Positions 55,592-64,000 of a stretch of DNA of 64,000 nucleotides are shown here, piece after piece (position 1 is the stretch's first letter; each line of letters opens with the position of its first letter). The position numbers and the translations under genes are program-made. Below the pieces are notes generated by a model, which was given only the letters and a program-made list of their open reading frames with translations, made no database searches and was not told the DNA's origin. Origin of the DNA: Nannocystis sp. (lineage in GTDB: Bacteria > Myxococcota_A > Polyangia > Nannocystales > Nannocystaceae); the NCBI RefSeq assembly GCF_016714285.1, contig NZ_JADJNN010000012.1, forward strand, positions 226,062-290,061, written 5' to 3'.

Positions 55592-57637
55592 ATGTCTCAC
55601 CGCCGCCTCCTCGCAATCCCTCTCGCGCTCGTGGCGTGTGATCCGGCGACCGGCGATCGGGACGGCGGGCTGGATGTCCCGGAGGACAGGTCGGATGTCC
55701 CGGGGGACATCCGGGCGCCGGGCGGGCTGGATGTCCCGGAGGACAGGTCGGATGTCCCGGAGGACATCCAGGACGCGGCCGAACTCGGGGCGCCGCGCGG
55801 GATGTCGCCGCTGGGCGGCCCGCACGGTTGGACCACGCCGACGCCCGCGCCGCTGCCAGCGGTCAAGGCGCCGCTGCCGGCGGCGTATTGCAAGATCAAC
55901 GTCAACGGCGTCGATCACGACACAGAGACGGACTACGTGCCGCACGTGGTCCAGTGCGAGAACGGGGGCGCCAACTTCGAGGCGCTCAAGGCCCAGGCGA
56001 TCGCGGCCCGGTCGGTGGCGTACTACGCGATGGCGAACGACGGCAAGATCTGCGACGGGCAGGGCTGTCAGGTGTACTCGTGCAACGCCAACCCGACGCA
56101 GGCGCAGCTCGACGCGGCCAAGGCGACGGCGGGGCAGTACCTGTCGTTCAACGGGTGGCTGACCTATGCCTTCTACGTCGCCGGCGACTCGACCACGGCG
56201 CCGCCGAGCTGCGTCGACACCGACAACGGCAACGCCTCGGCGACCGAGAAGTGGGTGACCTTTAATAATGGCAAGACGGTCTACGACGTCGACCAGACGG
56301 GGCTCGGCTTCAAGTTCCCCGAGGACGTGAATGTGGCGGGCTACGGGCAGAACCGCGGCTGCATGTCGCAGTGGGGGGCGCGCTGTCTCGAGAACAAGAA
56401 CGGCAAGAACAGCACGGACATCCTGCAGTTCTACTTCGGCGCGGACATCCAGATCTTGCAGGCGGAGGGGTCGTGCGTGGTCCCGCCGAACAAGCCGGCG
56501 AGCGGGTCGCTCGACGAGGTGAGCTGCACGCAGCTGCGCGGGTGGGCCTTCGACGGCGACAGCGGGGCCGCGGCGATCAACGCGTACGTCAGCTTCAATG
56601 CGCCGCTCGGAGATCCGGCGGCGGTGTCGATCACGCTGCTGGCGTCGGAGCAGCGCGACGATCTGTGCGACATGCTCGGCAGCTGCACGCACGGCTTCTC
56701 GCACGGGCTGCCGCGCTCGCTGATGGACAACCAGCCGCACCCGGTGCACGCGTACGCGGTCGATCCGCAGGCCGATCCTGTCGAGGTTGGCGGTAGCCCG
56801 AAGGACCTGCTGTGCCCGCCGCCGGCGCTGCCGGAGGGGGTGCGGCGGCACATTGGCAGCCCGGAGGTGTTGGCCGACTGGCAGTTCGACACCTTCTGGC
56901 AGATGGCGAAGGTCGACGACGCGACGCTGAACGCGATCGCGGAGTGGCAGGCGATCCCGACCTCGCCGCTGCTGATGCGGGTCGAGGGCGACCCGGCGGT
57001 GTGGCTGTTCGACAACGGGTTTCGTCGGCTGATCCCCAGTCCGGAGGTGGCGGCGGCCTGGAAGATGGATCTCAACGCGGCGGCGCTGTGGACCGCGGAG
57101 GAGCTGATGATGGTGCCCGAGGGCACCCCGCTGCGACCGGAGCCGTTCCTGATCACGGGCGCGGGGCCGGCGGTGTACCTGATCGACGACGCGCAGTGTC
57201 CGGCGCAGGGCGACCCGAACGACCCGCTGTGTCCGCCACCCGACCCGAGTGGGGGTAGTGACGGCGGCGAGAGCAGCGGCGGGGCGGGCAGCTCGGGTGG
57301 CAATACCCCGACCGAGGGCTGGGTCGGGTCGGAGGGCGGCGCGAGTGCGTCGAGCGGGGCGGGCGAGGGCGGGCAGTTGGACAGCGGACCGGCGTTGCCG
57401 CCGGGGTACGGCGGCCAGAGCGGCTGTGTGGTCGATCCGGTCCAGCGGGGAGCGCCGGGTGTGCTCGTGCTCGTGGGGGTGTTGTTGCGGCGACGGCGAC
57501 GCTGGCGTCGGTTGTTGGGGGGTCGGCGGTGGTCGGCGCTGTGCTCGCGGGGCGACGCTAGCGATCGGGCAGGTGGATCGGCTCGGGGCCGGCGAGGGTT
57601 GGGGGCGCGAGCAGGGCGTCGAGGCTGCGCTGCGTGA
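55592..57637 (+). CDS. SpoIID-domain secreted protein with MYXO-CTERM-type tail
   Basis: About 681 residues from ATG 55592. Signal peptide with lipobox ALVACDPATG, then a repeat coded by the interspersed palindrome family (DVPEDRSDVPGDIRAPGGL, two 19-residue units). Central SpoIID/LytB-like domain: YVPHVVQCENGGANFEALKA, QAIAARSVAYYAM, GQNRGCMSQWGARCLEN. A second region with two similar units (WLFDNGFRRLIPSPEVAAAW) follows, then a Gly/Ser linker. The end has the MYXO-CTERM pattern: cysteine-glycine, hydrophobic stretch GVLVLVGVLL, then RRRRRWRR. The frame then runs 30 extra residues to 57637, past the usual end; a frameshift in a G6 run near 57517 would give a stop at about 57561. Peptidoglycan-related, surface-anchored. 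Confidence 0.82.
   Translation: MSHRRLLAIPLALVACDPATGDRDGGLDVPEDRSDVPGDIRAPGGLDVPEDRSDVPEDIQDAAELGAPRGMSPLGGPHGWTTPTPAPLPAVKAPLPAAYCKINVNGVDHDTETDYVPHVVQCENGGANFEALKAQAIAARSVAYYAMANDGKICDGQGCQVYSCNANPTQAQLDAAKATAGQYLSFNGWLTYAFYVAGDSTTAPPSCVDTDNGNASATEKWVTFNNGKTVYDVDQTGLGFKFPEDVNVAGYGQNRGCMSQWGARCLENKNGKNSTDILQFYFGADIQILQAEGSCVVPPNKPASGSLDEVSCTQLRGWAFDGDSGAAAINAYVSFNAPLGDPAAVSITLLASEQRDDLCDMLGSCTHGFSHGLPRSLMDNQPHPVHAYAVDPQADPVEVGGSPKDLLCPPPALPEGVRRHIGSPEVLADWQFDTFWQMAKVDDATLNAIAEWQAIPTSPLLMRVEGDPAVWLFDNGFRRLIPSPEVAAAWKMDLNAAALWTAEELMMVPEGTPLRPEPFLITGAGPAVYLIDDAQCPAQGDPNDPLCPPPDPSGGSDGGESSGGAGSSGGNTPTEGWVGSEGGASASSGAGEGGQLDSGPALPPGYGGQSGCVVDPVQRGAPGVLVLVGVLLRRRRRWRRLLGGRRWSALCSRGDASDRAGGSARGRRGLGARAGRRGCAA
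55670..55769 (+). repeat. 57-bp in-frame duplication built from the interspersed palindrome
   Basis: Units beginning at 55670 and 55727, each with two TGTCCC-GGN-GGACA palindromes. It lies in the 5' part of the SpoIID-domain gene. Confidence 0.85.
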
Positions 57638-59579
57638 TCGGGTGGTAGGCCGGACGGGCCTTCGCGTAGATCTCGTGGGCGCGGGGTTGGCCGGTCGGTG
57701 AGGCGAGCAGGGCCTCGTAGATCGGGGTCAGGTATTTGCGGCGGCCGACCTCGACGAGGAAGCGCTCGAGACGGGCGTCGGCGGGCCGGTAGTCGTGGGT
57801 GGCGGCCAGCAGCAGCCACTGCGCGAGCACCTCGTAATTGCTGCTGGCGCCGAGCTGGAAGGCGGCGTCGAGCTGATCGAGCAGGGCCACGGCGTTGCTC
57901 GCGGTGAGCGGGAGGCTCCGCAGGAAGTAGATCCAGTGCTGCGGGCTCCACGTGCGGGTGGGCAGCTTTTTCGCGGGGGTCTCGCCGCGGGCGAAGGAGG
58001 CGGCTGCGGTGGCGACGGCGTCGAGGCCGGGGGCGCGGGCCTGCGGGGCGTCGGGGAGCAGGCCGGGGCTGGTCAGCCAGAGCTCGAGGTCGGGGGTGTT
58101 CTGGCCGGGGAGCAGCGGCTGGGTGAGCAGGACCTCGCGGAAGAAGCGGGTGAACTCGGCGGTGGGCTGGCTGGTGAAGGCGTGCTCGGCGAACCAGCGG
58201 GCGAGGGCGAGGTCGAAGGCGGGGCGGCCGAAGGCCTGCTCGAGGCGGCGCAGCAGCAGGTAGCCCTTCTCATAGGGGATGTCGGAGAACACGTCGTCGG
58301 GGTCGCGGCCGGCGAGGTCGACGTGGAGGACGGTGTCGCCGGGGTGCTCGGCGAGGGCGGCGAGGTCTCTCTCGAGGTCCTGGCGGCCGAGGGCGGCCTC
58401 GATCTCGGCGCGCTCGGCCCCGTAGATGGCCTCGACGATGCGGCGCTCGAGGTAGACGGTGAAGCCCTCGTTGAGCCAGAGGTCCCGCCAGGTGGCGTTG
58501 GAGACGAGGTTGCCGGACCAGCTGTGGGCCAGCTCGTGGGCGATGAGGGCGACCAGTGAGCGGTCGCCGGCGAGGATCGTGGGGGTGACGAAGGTGACGC
58601 GGGGGTTCTCCATGCCGCCGAAGGGGAAGGCGGGCGGGAGGACCAGGACCTCGTAGCGGCCCCAGCGGTAGGGGCCGAATTGCTGCTCGGTGGTGGTGAG
58701 CATGGCCTCGAGGTCGGCGAACTCGGCGCGGGCGCGGGCGACCAGGCTGGGCTCGGCCCACACGCCCGTGCGCGGGCCGGTACTGGCCGACTCGAGGCGG
58801 CCGACGGCGAGGGCGAGCAGGTAAGGGGGGATCGAGTGGTCGAGGGCGAAGCGGTGGACCTGGCCTTCGGGACCTGTCTCGACGGACAGGGTCTCGGCGG
58901 CCATGACGGGCACGGTGGGGGCCGGGCTGCGCACGCGGGCGTCGAAGGTGATGCGGATCCCGGGGCTGTCCTGCACGGGGACCCAGGAGCGGGCGTGGAT
59001 CGCCTGCGACTGGGTGTAGAGAAAGGGGGCGAGGTGGTCGGCGGTCTGCTCCCGGGCCGAGCCACTGCAGGCCGCTGGCGGCGGGGGTCGTACGGTAGGT
59101 GACGCGGACGCGGTCGACCGCGGGCGGCAGGTCGATGTGCAGGGGTCGGCCGAGCACGGGATGCAGGCCGCCGAGCCCGAAGGTGGTGGCTGCGCCAGGC
59201 GAGGTCGGTGGCGCCGGCGAGGCGCAGCGGGGGATCGGTGGCGGCGGCGGCGGCGACCTCGACGCGGTCGATGGCGAGGTCGCGGGTATCGAGGATCAGC
59301 TGGCGGGCGTCGGGGCGGCGGGTGATGGCGAGGGTGACCGCGCCGCTGAGGATGTGGGAGTCGAAGTCGACGACGAGGTCGAGGCCCAGGTGGGTGACGC
59401 GGGCCTCGTCGGGGCGGGCGAAGGAGTGGGGTCAGGGCCGGGGGCCTGCAGGGGGGGAGGGCCGGGACCGCGGCGGGAGGGGTGGGGATGGTCGGCGTCG
59501 GGGTGTTCGACATGCACGCGGGCCCGAGCGAGAGGGTGAGGACGAGGTTGGCGAGCGCAGGGCGCGAGGGGAGGCGCAA
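57558..59579 (-). CDS. M1-family peptidase, leukotriene-A4-hydrolase-like, with three frameshifts
   Basis: Zinc aminopeptidase. N-terminal signal peptide with lipobox LSLGPACMS from TTG 59579. The N-terminal M1 domain is spread over three frames: SFARPDEARVTHLGLDLVV, then GLHPVLGRPLHIDLP, then EQTADHLAPFLYTQ with SQAIHARSWVPVQDSPGIRI. Catalytic region in one frame: GGMEN (substrate N-terminus binding), zinc site HELAHSWSGNLVSN and WLNEGFTVYLE. The C-terminal helical domain is LTA4H-like. Each break is explained by one extra base, for example CCGGGAGCAG for CCGGAGCAG. Joined length about 670 residues. Either sequencing error or a pseudogene; purifying pattern in all parts favours error or recent decay. 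Confidence 0.72.
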   Translation of the reverse strand: MRLPSRPALANLVLTLSLGPACMSNTPTPTIPTPPAAVPALPPCRPPALTPLLRPPRRGPRHPPGPRPRRRLRLPHPQRRGHPRHHPPPRRPPADPRYPRPRHRPRRGRRRRRHRSPAAPRRRHRPRLAQPPPSGSAACIPCSADPCTSTCRPRSTASASPTVRPPPPAACSGSAREQTADHLAPFLYTQSQAIHARSWVPVQDSPGIRITFDARVRSPAPTVPVMAAETLSVETGPEGQVHRFALDHSIPPYLLALAVGRLESASTGPRTGVWAEPSLVARARAEFADLEAMLTTTEQQFGPYRWGRYEVLVLPPAFPFGGMENPRVTFVTPTILAGDRSLVALIAHELAHSWSGNLVSNATWRDLWLNEGFTVYLERRIVEAIYGAERAEIEAALGRQDLERDLAALAEHPGDTVLHVDLAGRDPDDVFSDIPYEKGYLLLRRLEQAFGRPAFDLALARWFAEHAFTSQPTAEFTRFFREVLLTQPLLPGQNTPDLELWLTSPGLLPDAPQARAPGLDAVATAAASFARGETPAKKLPTRTWSPQHWIYFLRSLPLTASNAVALLDQLDAAFQLGASSNYEVLAQWLLLAATHDYRPADARLERFLVEVGRRKYLTPIYEALLASPTGQPRAHEIYAKARPAYHPITQRSLDALLAPPTLAGPEPIHLPDR

Positions 59580-59677
59580 GGTGGGGCGACGATAGCGGAA
59601 AATGCGAAGGGCCGGGCGCTTGCGCGTCCGGCCCCGATGTCGCTCAGGCGGGCAGCTGGCCCGCGGTGGCGTCTTCT

Positions 59678-60409
59678 CTAATCGCGGCTGGTCAGGGACA
59701 TGACGAACTGCAGGATGTACCAGAACATCAGGGCGACCGAGGCGAACAGGGTCAGCGCGGCGGCCACGTAGGCCTGCGGGTGGTAGTGCCGCATGATGTT
59801 GGAGGTGTCGTAGAGGATGTAGCAGGCCGACAGCGCGATCATGAAGACCACGAAGAGGATGCCGAGCTGGAACCCGAAGATGAGGCTGAAGGCGATGAGA
59901 CCCAGGGCGCCGAGGCTGAGGATCATCAGGGCGCCGCGCATCCACGAGAAGTCCTTCTTGGTGACCATGACGATGCCGGTCAGGGCCGCGAAGATGGCGA
60001 GGGTGCTGACGCCGGCGGTCATGATGACGTCCGGGCCGCCGTAGGCCTGGGCGAGCAGGAGCAGCGGGATGAAGATGACGGCCTCGGCGAGCACGTAGAG
60101 GCCGAGCCCGAGGTACTGCATGGGCCGGCTGCTCGAGTGGCGGGCGAAGTAGTCGGCGATCCAGCTGACGCCCACGAACAGGAGGAGCACCAGGCCCCAG
60201 TGGGTCTGCAGCATCGACACGCCGAGCTGGCGCATGACGGCTGTGTTGAGGAAGACGAACTCGAGGGCCACGAACGCGGCCATGGCCCCGCCGAGGTGGA
60301 GGTAGGTGCGCTCGATGAACTTGGCGCGCTCGGCGACGCTGGTGCCGGCGTCGGCGTCCTGGCCCTGTTGATTCGGGTAGTACGACTGCTGTTGCTGGTT
60401 GAAGCTCAC
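59678..60409 (-). CDS. Bax-inhibitor-1/YbhL family membrane protein (copy 2)
   Basis: 243 residues from GTG 60409, preceded by GGAGG. A Gln-rich N-terminus (FNQQQQSYYPNQQGQ) is followed by seven membrane segments and the family C-terminus ALSACYILYDTSNIMRHYHP. Similar to E. coli YbhL/YccA and to eukaryotic BI-1, which modulate stress responses and membrane proteases. Larger open frame up to 60553 is not supported: the good ribosome-binding site sits at 60409. Convergent with the M1 peptidase gene? No: both are on the minus strand, with a 98-bp gap. Confidence 0.92.
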   Translation of the reverse strand: MSFNQQQQSYYPNQQGQDADAGTSVAERAKFIERTYLHLGGAMAAFVALEFVFLNTAVMRQLGVSMLQTHWGLVLLLFVGVSWIADYFARHSSSRPMQYLGLGLYVLAEAVIFIPLLLLAQAYGGPDVIMTAGVSTLAIFAALTGIVMVTKKDFSWMRGALMILSLGALGLIAFSLIFGFQLGILFVVFMIALSACYILYDTSNIMRHYHPQAYVAAALTLFASVALMFWYILQFVMSLTSRD

Positions 60410-60522
60410 GGAGACCTCCGGGGCGATGCGCCCGCGACCGCCAAGGTAGCGTCCCTGGCGGCGGTGGGCAAGATCGAGACCGGCGTTTACAGGGGCGGGG
60501 AGAGGGCGGTACGTACGGGCTG

Positions 60523-61023
60523 ATGGCGAAAAAGCGCGATCCGATCGGGGCACTGATGGACTTGAACGTCGGGCGTCACCCGCTGACGCGCCTGCAGCGG
60601 CTCGCCAACGCGATGCGCGCCGGGGCTGTGCCGCTGGCGGCGCTCGATGAGACGGTGACGGTGGACGAGAGCAGCGGGGTCGTCACGCGCATGATGGCGC
60701 TGTGTGGCCACTGCACGGGGCCGTGTTGCAGCACGCTGCGGATCCCGATCACGGTGAGTGACGCCAGGCGGCTGGCGCAGCACCTCAAGACGACGGTGGC
60801 TCGCCTGCCGTTGCTGGGGAAGGACGGGCTCGAGGAGGAGGCGGAGGATCTCGCGGGTTATCTGTCGAAGGGGGCGAGCCCGTGCCCGTACTTCGAGCGC
60901 GGCTGCTCGGTGCACAGCTTTCGCCCGGACGTGTGCCGCAGCTTCGGGCTGCACCACTGCATCGGCACGGGCAGCTTCGTGCCCGTGGGGCGCCTGCGTG
61001 CGGCCGCGGGAGTCGAGGCCTGA
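60523..61023 (+). CDS. YkgJ-like cysteine cluster protein
   Basis: 166 residues. Cysteine pattern C61-x2-C64-x3-C68-C69, then CPYFERGCSVHSFRPDVCRSFG, matches the YkgJ/DUF zinc- or iron-binding cluster family. The rest is helical and basic. No enzymatic domain is seen. The product may be a metal-chelating protein. It is separated by 113 bp from the divergent BI-1 gene and by 8 bp from the ABC ATPase start. Confidence 0.82.
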   Translation: MAKKRDPIGALMDLNVGRHPLTRLQRLANAMRAGAVPLAALDETVTVDESSGVVTRMMALCGHCTGPCCSTLRIPITVSDARRLAQHLKTTVARLPLLGKDGLEEEAEDLAGYLSKGASPCPYFERGCSVHSFRPDVCRSFGLHHCIGTGSFVPVGRLRAAAGVEA

Positions 61024-61031
61024 GCGGGGAG

Positions 61032-62018
61032 GTGACGGTCGCGGTGCGCGGGCTGTGCAAGCAGTTCGCGGTGCCGCGGCGTGAGGCGGGCCTGCGGGCC
61101 GCGCTGCGGGCGTTGTTTCGCCGCGAGTACACGCGCGTGGATGCGGTGACGGAGCTGTCGTTCACGCTGGCGGCGGGCGAGCGGGTCGGGTTCCTCGGGC
61201 CCAACGGCGCCGGCAAGACGACGACGCTGAAGATGCTGGCGGGGCTGCTGTATCCGGACGCGGGGGAGCTGCGGGTGGCGGGTCAGGTGCCGTCGCAGCG
61301 GCGGCCGGAGTTCCTGCGGGCGATAAGCCTTGTGATGGGGCAGAAGCGGCAGCTGAGCTGGGACCTGCCGGCGGTCGACACCTTCGAGTTCAACCGGGTG
61401 GTGTTCGACATCGACGCGCGCGACTACCGGCGGCGCCTCGACGAGCTCGTGAGCCTGCTCGCGGTGGGCGAGGTGATGCGCCGGCCCGTGCGCCAGCTCA
61501 GCCTCGGCGAGCGGATGAAGTGCGAGCTGGTGGCGGCGCTGCTGCACGCGCCGCAGATCTTGTTCCTCGATGAGCCGACGATCGGGATGGACGTGGCGAT
61601 GCAGCTGGCGATCCGCGAGTTCGTGCGCCGCTACAACGTCGAGCACGGGGCGACCGTGATCCTGACCAGCCACTACATGGAGGACGTGGCGGCCCTGTGC
61701 CCGCGGATCCTGGTGATCGACGGCGGGCGGCTGCGCTTCGACGGCAGCATCGAGGCGCTGACGCGGCGGATCCGTCCGCTGCGGCGGCTCAGCGTGCGGG
61801 CGCAGCTGCCGTCGCGCGAGGCGCTGGCGGAGCTCGGGAGCGTGGCCGAGATCGAGGGCGACCGGGTCAGCCTCGACGTGGCGCCGGAGCGGGTGTCGGC
61901 GGTGGTCCAGGCGCTGCTGGCCCTGCCGGGCGCGCAGGATCTGGCGGTCCGCGACGCGCCGCTCGAGGAGGTGATGCGCGAGCTGTTCCGCGGGGCCGCG
62001 GCGGAGCCTGGCGCATGA
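61032..62018 (+). CDS. ABC-2 type transporter ATPase
   Basis: 328 residues from GTG 61032 with GGGGAGG just before. Walker A GPNGAGKTTTLKML at residues 56-69, signature LSLGERMKCELVAALL and Walker B ILFLDEPTIGMDVAMQL. The region MGQKRQLSWDLPAVDTFEFN is a hallmark of the COG4586-type ATPases. Those pair with two permeases of the COG4587 and COG3694 type, which is what follows here. Powers export of an unknown substrate. Its stop overlaps the next start (ATGA). Confidence 0.93.
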   Translation: MTVAVRGLCKQFAVPRREAGLRAALRALFRREYTRVDAVTELSFTLAAGERVGFLGPNGAGKTTTLKMLAGLLYPDAGELRVAGQVPSQRRPEFLRAISLVMGQKRQLSWDLPAVDTFEFNRVVFDIDARDYRRRLDELVSLLAVGEVMRRPVRQLSLGERMKCELVAALLHAPQILFLDEPTIGMDVAMQLAIREFVRRYNVEHGATVILTSHYMEDVAALCPRILVIDGGRLRFDGSIEALTRRIRPLRRLSVRAQLPSREALAELGSVAEIEGDRVSLDVAPERVSAVVQALLALPGAQDLAVRDAPLEEVMRELFRGAAAEPGA

Positions 62019-62860
62019 GCCAGGTCGGAAGGGACATGTCGCGGGGGACAGGTCCGGGGGCGGCGCTGCTGCGCGCGGGGCGGGTGCTGGCGGCGATGTG
62101 GCGGCTGGGGTTGGCGGAGGCGGTGGCGTACCGGGCGGCGATGCTGGTGTGGATCTTGACGACGACCTTCCCGCTGGTGTCGCTGGCGCTGTGGTACAGC
62201 CTGGCGGCGGACGGGCCGATCGGGGACTACGGGCGGGCCGACTTCGTGGCCTACTTCGTGGCGGCGTTCCTGATCCGCCAGCTGACGGCGAGCTGGGTGG
62301 TTTGGGACCTGTCGGCGCAGATCGCCAGCGGGGACCTGAGCACGCTGCTGATGCGGCCGGTGCACCCGCTGCTGCACCACTTGATGCAGAACCTGGCGGC
62401 GTTGCCGGTGCGGATGGCGCTGGCGCTGCCGCTCGGGGTGCTGGTGCTGGTGCTGGCTGGCGGGATCTCGGCGGCGCCGGGGCTGCACCTGCTGCTGGTG
62501 CCGCTGGCTGTGGTCCTGGCGTGGCTGCTGGGGCTGTGCGTGCAGACCTGCGTGGCCTGCCTGGCGTTCTGGGTCACCTCGTCGACGTCGCTGTTCGAGG
62601 TGTGGCTCGGGCTCTACATGGTGCTGTCGGGCTACGCGGTGCCGACCTCGCTGTTCCCGGCGGGGCTCGTCGCCGTGGTCCGCTACCTGCCGTTTCATGC
62701 GTCGCTGGGGTTTCCGGTGGAGCTGACGATCGGGCGGCTGTCGGGGCCGGAGATCGCGGCGGGCTTCGCCACGCAGGTGGTGTGGCTGGTGCTGTTTGGG
62801 GGGCTCGCGCGCTGGCTGTGGCGCCGCGGGCTGCGGGCCTACGGGGCGGTGGGGGCGTGA
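62015..62860 (+). CDS. ABC-2 type transporter permease (first)
   Basis: 281 residues from ATG 62015, overlapping the ATPase stop (ATGA). Six membrane segments: AMLVWILTTTFPLVSLALWY, LPLGVLVLVLAGGIS, LLLVPLAVVLAWLLGL and others. The cytoplasmic motif ASGDLSTLLMRPVHPLLHHL is found in COG4587-type permeases. The first 12 codons overlap a TGTCC palindrome (62032-62055). Part of a three-gene exporter with the ATPase; the substrate is unknown. Confidence 0.9.
   Translation: MSQVGRDMSRGTGPGAALLRAGRVLAAMWRLGLAEAVAYRAAMLVWILTTTFPLVSLALWYSLAADGPIGDYGRADFVAYFVAAFLIRQLTASWVVWDLSAQIASGDLSTLLMRPVHPLLHHLMQNLAALPVRMALALPLGVLVLVLAGGISAAPGLHLLLVPLAVVLAWLLGLCVQTCVACLAFWVTSSTSLFEVWLGLYMVLSGYAVPTSLFPAGLVAVVRYLPFHASLGFPVELTIGRLSGPEIAAGFATQVVWLVLFGGLARWLWRRGLRAYGAVGA
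62032..62055. repeat. Interspersed imperfect palindrome at a gene start
   Basis: GGACATGTCGC then GGGGGACAGGTCC: inverted arms GGAC(A)TGTC and GACAGGTCC with one mismatch. It overlaps codons 6-14 of the first permease. Confidence 0.55.
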
Positions 62861-63652
62861 GGCTGCGCTACTACCTGCGCCTGGTCGGCGGGCAGCTGCG
62901 CATGAGCGTGCTGGCGGCGCTGCAGTACCGGCTCGGCTTCTGGACGCAGGGGGTGCTGGGGATCCTGTGGAGCGCGCTGGGCATGGCGCCGCTGGTGATC
63001 GCGGCGTCGCGGCTCCGAGTCGGTGGCCGGCTGGAAGCCGGTCGAGCTGGTGCTGCTGACGGGCTGCTTCACGACGATGACCGGGCTGTGGAGCGCGCTG
63101 CTCGGGCCGGCGCTGATCGCGAGCATGAACCACATCCGCCGCGGGACCCTCGACTACGTGCTGCTGCGCCCGGCCGACGCGCTGGTGCTGTGCCTGGTCG
63201 CCGAGTTCGCGCCGTGGTCGCTGATCGAGGCGCTCGGCGGGCTGCTGCTGATCGTCGGGGCGCTGATCCAGCTCGGGCGGATGCCGGGGCCGCTCGAGTT
63301 GCTGGCGGCGCTCGGGCTCGGGCTGGCGGGGATGCTCGCGCTCTATGCCCTCGGGGTGATGGTGCTGTGCGCGAGCTTCCGGGCGATGCAGCTGCAGAAC
63401 CTGACGTATCTGATGGAGGCGGTGCTGGACTTCGGGCGCTGGCCGGCGCAGGTGTTTCGCGGGGCGCTGCGGGTGCTGTTCACGTACGTGGTGCCGCTGG
63501 CGGTGATGACGACGTACCCGGCGCAGGCGCTGCTCGGGGAGCTCGATGGCACGACGGTGGCGACGGCGCTGGTGACGAGCGTGGGGCTGATGCTGGTGGC
63601 GCGGCTGCTGTGGCTGCGGGCGCTGCGGGGCTATACGTCGGCGTCGAGCTAG
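62857..63652 (+). CDS. ABC-2 type transporter permease (second), one frameshift
   Basis: Starts GTG 62857, overlapping the previous stop (GTGA). The N-terminus RLRYYLRLVGGQLRMSVLAAL and QYRLGFWTQGVLGILW is typical for COG3694-type permeases. At about 63015 the frame shifts by one base (CGGCTCCGAGTCGG; removal of one C restores it). The rest is WKPVELVLLTGCF, then IRRGTLDYVLLRPADALV and five more membrane segments, ending GYTSASS. Joined length about 264 residues. The three genes make one complete exporter if the shift is a sequencing error. Confidence 0.78.
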
Positions 63653-63745
63653 TGCGTCGATATGGTTGTGAACGATACGGGGGCGGTCCGGCTGGTACGG
63701 ATTCCATGTTGGTGCAGAACGCGTTGGGCGCGGAGGACGTCGCAC

Positions 63746-63961
63746 GGGCCGGTGCGGTCCGGCTGCTTGCCCGCGGATGCTCGAGAAGCCGGATGTCCGG
63801 AAGAGGCCTCGCCCTCAAACACGGCCTGACAAACCGTCGCCGGGGCGATTCCCGGGTCTACGCCGGACTCGGTCGAGGCCTCTTCCGGCCCTCCGGCAAG
63901 CGAAGCCCCCGCCAAGGGACGGTGCGGTCGGCGTCGCCGAGCAGCCGGACCGCACCGGCCC
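63746..63961. repeat. Nested inverted repeats in the 348-bp non-coding end of the window
   Basis: Outer arms 63746-63767 / 63940-63961 (22 bp, perfect), inner arms 63797-63811 / 63874-63888 (15 bp, perfect). The region 63653-64000 has no convincing gene; small minus-strand frames read through the arms. Another TGTC-containing palindrome-like sequence occurs near 63980-63995. Confidence 0.75.
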
Positions 63962-64000
63962 TGAGCATACGACATGGCCGCATGGACATGTCTCTTGCGA

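Noticed and set aside
63649..63975. Minus-strand gene at the right end
   Set aside because: Composed of inverted-repeat sequence, with no signal, motif or ribosome-binding site.

Overview
This window comes from a very GC-rich genome (roughly 70% or more) with dense, mostly ATGA/GTGA-coupled genes. Thr/Ser-rich lipoproteins with CGDG...CDDGN cysteine repeats, a MYXO-CTERM-type tail, a Hanks-type kinase with a C-terminal membrane anchor, and FG-GAP, IgGFc-binding and choice-of-anchor-L surface proteins together point to a myxobacterium. Nannocystineae (Nannocystis/Plesiocystis-like) is my best guess; this is inference from gene style, not from a marker gene.

Layout. 0-20 kb is mostly housekeeping: UDP-glucose dehydrogenase (cut by the left edge), a sugar nucleotidyltransferase, a TPR protein, a membrane protein, a kynureninase-like enzyme, glycine-cleavage gcvH and gcvT, a TerC membrane protein, a CinA-like protein, and pyrB-carA for pyrimidine synthesis. 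20-40 kb is a surface-protein region with seven predicted lipoproteins or secreted adhesin-like proteins, plus a lipoprotein glutathione peroxidase, an HD hydrolase, a TerB-like protein and a Ser/Thr kinase. Embedded in it is a homologue of eukaryotic major vault protein (22620-25337), followed on the same strand by two tRNA-like RNA units, each closed by a 12-13 bp flanking inverted repeat. 40-46 kb is a minus-strand run: metallophosphoesterase, amidase, two polymerase-beta-fold nucleotidyltransferases, plsX and a HAD protein. 46-53 kb is a plus-strand run: Trk-type K+ channel subunit, its RCK regulator, a HAMP protein and two SPFH proteins. 53-64 kb holds two Bax-inhibitor-1-like proteins, a SpoIID-domain MYXO-CTERM protein, a leukotriene-A4-hydrolase-like M1 peptidase, a YkgJ-like cysteine cluster protein and a three-gene ABC-2 exporter.

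Two genome-wide habits stand out. First, junctions carry many short repeats: 13-14 bp arrays in 3-5 copies, partial duplications of gene 3' ends, and an interspersed imperfect palindrome with core TGTCC-N-GGACA. Second, at least six genes are interrupted by a single-base frameshift (about 2356, 16085, 40799, 45100, three sites in 59050-59450, and 63015). The shifts often lie in homopolymers or repeats, so sequencing or assembly error is a real possibility.

No transposase, integrase, phage gene, rRNA gene or CRISPR array was recognised.
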